Source: RUG563 sp045590215 (GTDB taxonomy: Bacteria > Bacillota > Clostridia > Christensenellales > Aristaeellaceae). From it: a DNA stretch of 7,905 nucleotides. Positions 5,610 through 7,905 of the stretch are shown piece after piece (within the stretch, counting starts at the first letter, position 1; each line of letters opens with the position of its first letter). The translations under genes were made by a program, and so were the position numbers. The stretch is taken from positions 1 through 7,905 of the forward strand of contig JAZNQO010000031.1 in assembly GCA_045590215.1 (NCBI GenBank). Direction: 5' to 3'. The notes under the pieces are model-generated. The model saw only the letters and a list, made by a program, of their open reading frames with translations. It did not search any database and was not told where the DNA came from.

Positions 5610-6306
5610 GATAAGGCCTCCCTTCCACCGCACGGCGATGATTGTAATACATGGTCATGCCGCCGTCTGCTTTCAAGTCGCTGCCGGAAAGCACCCCGGC
5701 TTCGTCCGTCAGCAAGAAGGCCAGCAGCCCGTTCAGGCTTCCTTCCTTGGGATACACCCTTTCCGGATAACGCAGATCCACCCCGTAATAGAGGTTAGAA
5801 ACATTGCTTTGCAGATAGGTTTCATCCTGCCGGATGCCCCGCTGGATGAAGTAAGAGCGCACGAAATCCGGGCCGTAATCTTGATTGAACTCCCGGTTCA
5901 GCATCTGCACCGCACCGCAGCCCATGGAAAACAGCGCACCAAGACCCACCGGCTTTTCCGCATGGATGCTGTTGAGGTATATGACGCAGCCCTGCTTCTT
6001 TTTGCGCAGGATGCCTCCAAATACCTTGGACACGCACCACGCTGCCATAGCCCCTTCATCCCGTGCCAGAGCCCATTCTTCTTCCGTTACCGTCTGGATG
6101 CCGCCCTTGATGGCCGGAGGTGCCGGATGAATCACGCCGATCAGGCCTTCTTCCAAAGGAGCGGCAAAGGCCGTCAATTCTTCCTCGTGCCAAAGGCATA
6201 CGTTTTCCGGCACACACTCCACCTGATAGCCCAGCCCTTCCAGATGCGCCTTGCAGGAAAGCGCATCCGGGCTCCGCATATCGGTGATAACAACGATTTT
6301 CTTCAT
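5590..6306 (-). CDS. Degenerate SDR-fold protein, probable pseudoenzyme partner of the next gene
   Basis: 238 residues from ATG 6306, eight bases after the enolase-family stop; an in-frame GTG at 6342 would overlap that gene. The Rossmann layout is SDR: KKIVVITD strand, GCVIYLNSIHAEKP (106-119) where SDRs carry the catalytic Ser, then FSMGCGAVQMLNREF (126-140), and a C-terminal LSGSDLKADGGMTM. Aligned with the intact neighbour, TGSGKGVG becomes TDMRSPDA (8-15), NNAA becomes HPAPP (60-64), the catalytic Tyr becomes Phe126 and the Lys becomes Cys130. The Asn position is also lost (Gly85 or Glu84, depending on alignment); only Ser113 remains. Normal SDR catalysis is therefore not expected, and cofactor binding is doubtful. 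The reading frame is clean with normal codon use, so it is under selection rather than decaying. Overlap with the intact SDR gene suggests a fixed-ratio complex. Confidence 0.88.
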   Translation of the reverse strand: MKKIVVITDMRSPDALSCKAHLEGLGYQVECVPENVCLWHEEELTAFAAPLEEGLIGVIHPAPPAIKGGIQTVTEEEWALARDEGAMAAWCVSKVFGGILRKKKQGCVIYLNSIHAEKPVGLGALFSMGCGAVQMLNREFNQDYGPDFVRSYFIQRGIRQDETYLQSNVSNLYYGVDLRYPERVYPKEGSLNGLLAFLLTDEAGVLSGSDLKADGGMTMYYNHRRAVEGRPYHVRSEE

Positions 6307-6314
6307 ATTCTGTA

Positions 6315-7685
6315 TCAGCTCCACAGACGATCGTTGGACCACTGATTATCCCAGCGGCTGGTTTCTTCCCAAAGGGTGGGATATTCGGGATGCAGATGTT
6401 CCTTGATCACTTCATCATTATAGTCATCAATGCCAAGGCCGGGCTTGTCTTCCACTTCGATGTAGCCGTTCTTCACGATCTTCTTGGGTGCGCCGATGAC
6501 CATATCGTCCCACCACGGCACGTCTACAGAGTGGTTTTCCAGCACATAGAAGTTTTCTGTTGCTGCCACGGAATGCACGCAGGCATAGGCGGAAACGGGG
6601 CTTTCAGCCATATGCACGGCCATGGCTACGCCGTGACGCTGTGCCAAATCGCCGATGCGCTTGTTTTCCAGAATACCGCCGCTGGTGAGGATATCGGGGT
6701 GAATTACGCTGACAGCACGCTTTTGCAGCAGTTCTTCAAACCCTTCGGCCAGATAGATATCTTCGCCGGTGCAAATGGGCACGGTGGTGGCATCGGACAA
6801 ACGCTTATACTGATCGGTGTACTGCCAGGGAATCATGTCTTCCGCCCAGGCGATGTTATACTTTTCAATGCGACGGCAGAGCTTGATGCAGTCTTCCACG
6901 CCGATATGGCCGAAATGGTCAATGGCCAAGGGGATCTCATAGCCAATCACGTCACGCACCTGCTTCACATACTCTTCCAGCATGTCAAAGCCTTTTTCCG
7001 TCACATGAATGCCGGTGAAGGGATGGGGCACGTTATACAAATCATAATTGCGATTGCGCCAGTAACGCTTTTCTTCTATTGTTTTGGCCTGCGCCATCTT
7101 GCCCCAGGAAGCGTTCATTTCTTCCACAAGGCCAAGGGGTGCGCAGATGGTGCCCGGCTCGCCAAACAGCTCGCCCAGACCAAGGTCCATCTTCAGGAAG
7201 GTGAAGCCCATATCCATCCGGGCTTTCAGAGCCTTGCCCATATCAGTGCCCGTATGCTTGCCTTCCACGTCGGTATCGCAATAGATGCGGATCTTATCCC
7301 GATATTTGCCGCCCAGCATCTGATACACCGGCACGCCGTAAGCCTTGCCGGCCAAATCCCACAGGGCTACTTCCACGCCGCAAACGCCGCCGCCCTGCCG
7401 TGCATGATAGCCGAACTGCTTGATGCGCCGGAACAGCTTTTCCACATTGCAGGGGTTTTCGCCGATGAGGCGGGATTTGAGCATCAGCGCATAGGTGGCA
7501 CTCGATGCATCGCGCACCTCGCCGTAGCCCACAAGTCCCTGATTGGTATATACCTTTATAATGGGGCAATGCTTTGGTGCACCGTAAAGGTTTGCCACGC
7601 GGATGTCGGTTATCTTAAGCTCCGACGGAGAGGAACAGATATTGACGTTTTCGGATATTTTTTCTCTCACACTTTCGTTTTTCAT
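6315..7685 (-). CDS. Enolase-superfamily (mandelate racemase/muconate lactonizing type) probable sugar-acid dehydratase
   Basis: 456 residues; ATG 7685 with AAGGAGG five bases upstream. The N-terminal capping domain begins near ITDIRVANLY (25-34), followed by the (beta/alpha)7-beta barrel. Barrel-strand ends show the superfamily residues: FLKMD (163-167, Lys165 as candidate base), metal ligands Asp256 (AIDHFGH), Glu282 (WAED) and Glu308 (TGED), then Asp331 (HPDILTSGG), His358 (AVHMAESP) and Glu383 (VLENHS). The Asp/His pair is the second acid-base dyad of the mandelate racemase subgroup. These enzymes abstract the proton alpha to a carboxylate; most relatives in carbohydrate operons are acid-sugar dehydratases giving 2-keto-3-deoxy acids. 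A long insert between strands 2 and 3 (about 170-235) resembles the lid insertions of mannonate-dehydratase-like enzymes. The C-terminal 40 residues are Trp-rich. First gene of the operon; substrate not readable. Confidence 0.9.
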   Translation of the reverse strand: MKNESVREKISENVNICSSPSELKITDIRVANLYGAPKHCPIIKVYTNQGLVGYGEVRDASSATYALMLKSRLIGENPCNVEKLFRRIKQFGYHARQGGGVCGVEVALWDLAGKAYGVPVYQMLGGKYRDKIRIYCDTDVEGKHTGTDMGKALKARMDMGFTFLKMDLGLGELFGEPGTICAPLGLVEEMNASWGKMAQAKTIEEKRYWRNRNYDLYNVPHPFTGIHVTEKGFDMLEEYVKQVRDVIGYEIPLAIDHFGHIGVEDCIKLCRRIEKYNIAWAEDMIPWQYTDQYKRLSDATTVPICTGEDIYLAEGFEELLQKRAVSVIHPDILTSGGILENKRIGDLAQRHGVAMAVHMAESPVSAYACVHSVAATENFYVLENHSVDVPWWDDMVIGAPKKIVKNGYIEVEDKPGLGIDDYNDEVIKEHLHPEYPTLWEETSRWDNQWSNDRLWS

Positions 7686-7738
7686 GTTATCCTCCTTGAC
7701 AAATGTAGATTTCGAGTGTAATATATTTCAAAAGAGTT

Positions 7739-7766
7739 TTTGCTTATATTCGGATTATATAGCAAA
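7739..7766. promoter_or_regulatory. Candidate operator: TTTGCT/AGCAAA inverted repeat over the operon -10 box
   Basis: TTTGCT (7739-7744) and AGCAAA (7761-7766) are inverted with 16 bases between; ATAT blocks inside both arms lengthen the match with one bulged base. The repeat covers the operon's -10 box (7754-7759) and start site. Its left arm, read on the minus strand, contains ATAAGCAA (7740-7747), the same 8-mer found at the glycosidase-like gene's promoter. Confidence 0.4.
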
Positions 7767-7782
7767 TATAGGCTTCTTTCAA
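7754..7782 (-). promoter_or_regulatory. Sigma-A promoter of the enolase/SDR/RraA operon
   Basis: On the minus strand TTGAAA (7777-7782), a 17-base spacer and a perfect TATAAT (7754-7759). Transcription would start near 7747, giving a leader of about 60 bases to the ATG at 7685. The near-consensus boxes suggest a strong promoter that needs a repressor to be switched off. Confidence 0.75.
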
Positions 7783-7792
7783 GCGAAATATT

Positions 7793-7801
7793 TGGGATAA
7801 T
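7793..7801 (+). promoter_or_regulatory. Possible extended -10 box of the divergent gene
   Basis: TGGGATAAT (7793-7801) fits TGnTATAAT in all but one position. No good -35 box lies at the right distance, which extended -10 promoters tolerate. Transcription would begin near 7808, about 22 bases before the ATG at 7830. An alternative -10, TATATT (7808-7813), is less well placed. Confidence 0.35.
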
Positions 7802-7829
7802 GTCCACTATATTCTGATTTGGAGATATT

Positions 7830-7905
7830 ATGAGATACAACGAAAACACCCTTCCCGACACCTCGGGAACAGCACTTGTAAAAACTTATCATTCCACGGT
7901 GAACC
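7830..7905 (+). CDS. N-terminal fragment of a divergent gene, possibly an AraC-type regulator
   Basis: Starts at ATG 7830 with GGAG (7821-7824) five bases upstream and stays open for 25 codons to the window edge, beginning MRYNENTLPDTSGTALVKTY. That is too short for a family call. Its position, divergent from a strongly promoted catabolic operon, is typical of a local regulator. The end of the fragment (KTYHSTVN) resembles the stretch that comes just before the cupin sensor domain of AraC regulators. The AraC suggestion is inference; a transporter or another enzyme is possible. Confidence 0.55.
   Translation, partial: MRYNENTLPDTSGTALVKTYHSTVN

Noticed and set aside
5610..5633. GTG start at 5633 for the intact SDR
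   Set aside because: No ribosome site precedes it; the ATG at 5609 has AAGGGAGG at ideal spacing and begins directly before the first Rossmann strand.
5590..6306. Reading the degenerate SDR as a decaying pseudogene
   Set aside because: The frame is uninterrupted, codon use equals that of its neighbours, and it is tightly spaced and overlapped within the operon, which points to a maintained protein.
6307..6342. GTG start at 6342 for the degenerate SDR
   Set aside because: It would overlap the enolase-family gene by 28 bases and add 12 residues before the first strand; the ATG at 6306 fits better, although its ribosome site is only moderate.
7777..7788. TTTC-N4-GAAA inverted repeat between the divergent promoters as a catabolite-repression (cre) site
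   Set aside because: It does not match the CcpA cre consensus and is short enough to arise by chance in this AT-rich spacer.

Overview
The window looks like chromosome of a low- to mid-GC Bacillota, probably an anaerobe. The signs are strong AAGGAGG-type ribosome binding sites, sigma-A promoters of the TTGACA/TATAAT type, an XRE regulator of the Clostridia/Negativicutes style, and compact directional operons. No transposase, integrase, tRNA, rRNA or CRISPR array is visible.

Layout. Bases 1-153 are the 3' end of an AMP-forming acyl-CoA synthetase on the plus strand. Bases 154 to about 1960 form an AT-rich stretch. It holds a minus-strand pair, an XRE regulator with a membrane domain (990-1595) followed by a PAP2-family membrane phosphatase homologue (240-884). 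It also holds about 370 bases without a convincing gene, including an orphan terminator-like hairpin and a possible gene remnant. At about 1963 the composition and codon use change. A strong promoter drives a 587-residue glycosidase-like TIM-barrel protein (2036-3799, plus strand). It converges, across two terminator hairpins, on a minus-strand operon (7685 to 3903) that in transcription order encodes an enolase-superfamily dehydratase, a degenerate SDR-fold protein, an intact SDR dehydrogenase and a long RraA-type aldolase-like protein. A divergent gene, possibly an AraC-type regulator, begins at 7830 and runs off the end.

Working model (inference). The operon plus the convergent glycosidase-like gene form a catabolic module for a sugar acid or similar polyhydroxy acid. 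The enolase-family enzyme would dehydrate an acid to a 2-keto-3-deoxy product, the SDR pair would oxidise it, and the RraA-like enzyme would cleave the resulting keto acid by retro-aldol or decarboxylation chemistry. The glycosidase-like protein would release the substrate or modify it. No transporter is in view, and the substrate cannot be read from sequence.

The most unusual element is the pair of overlapping SDR genes. The upstream protein has lost the glycine-rich cofactor motif and the catalytic Tyr, Lys and Asn, while its partner keeps all of them. This suggests a heteromeric dehydrogenase with a pseudoenzyme subunit. The XRE/PAP2 pair is probably unrelated to the catabolic module.
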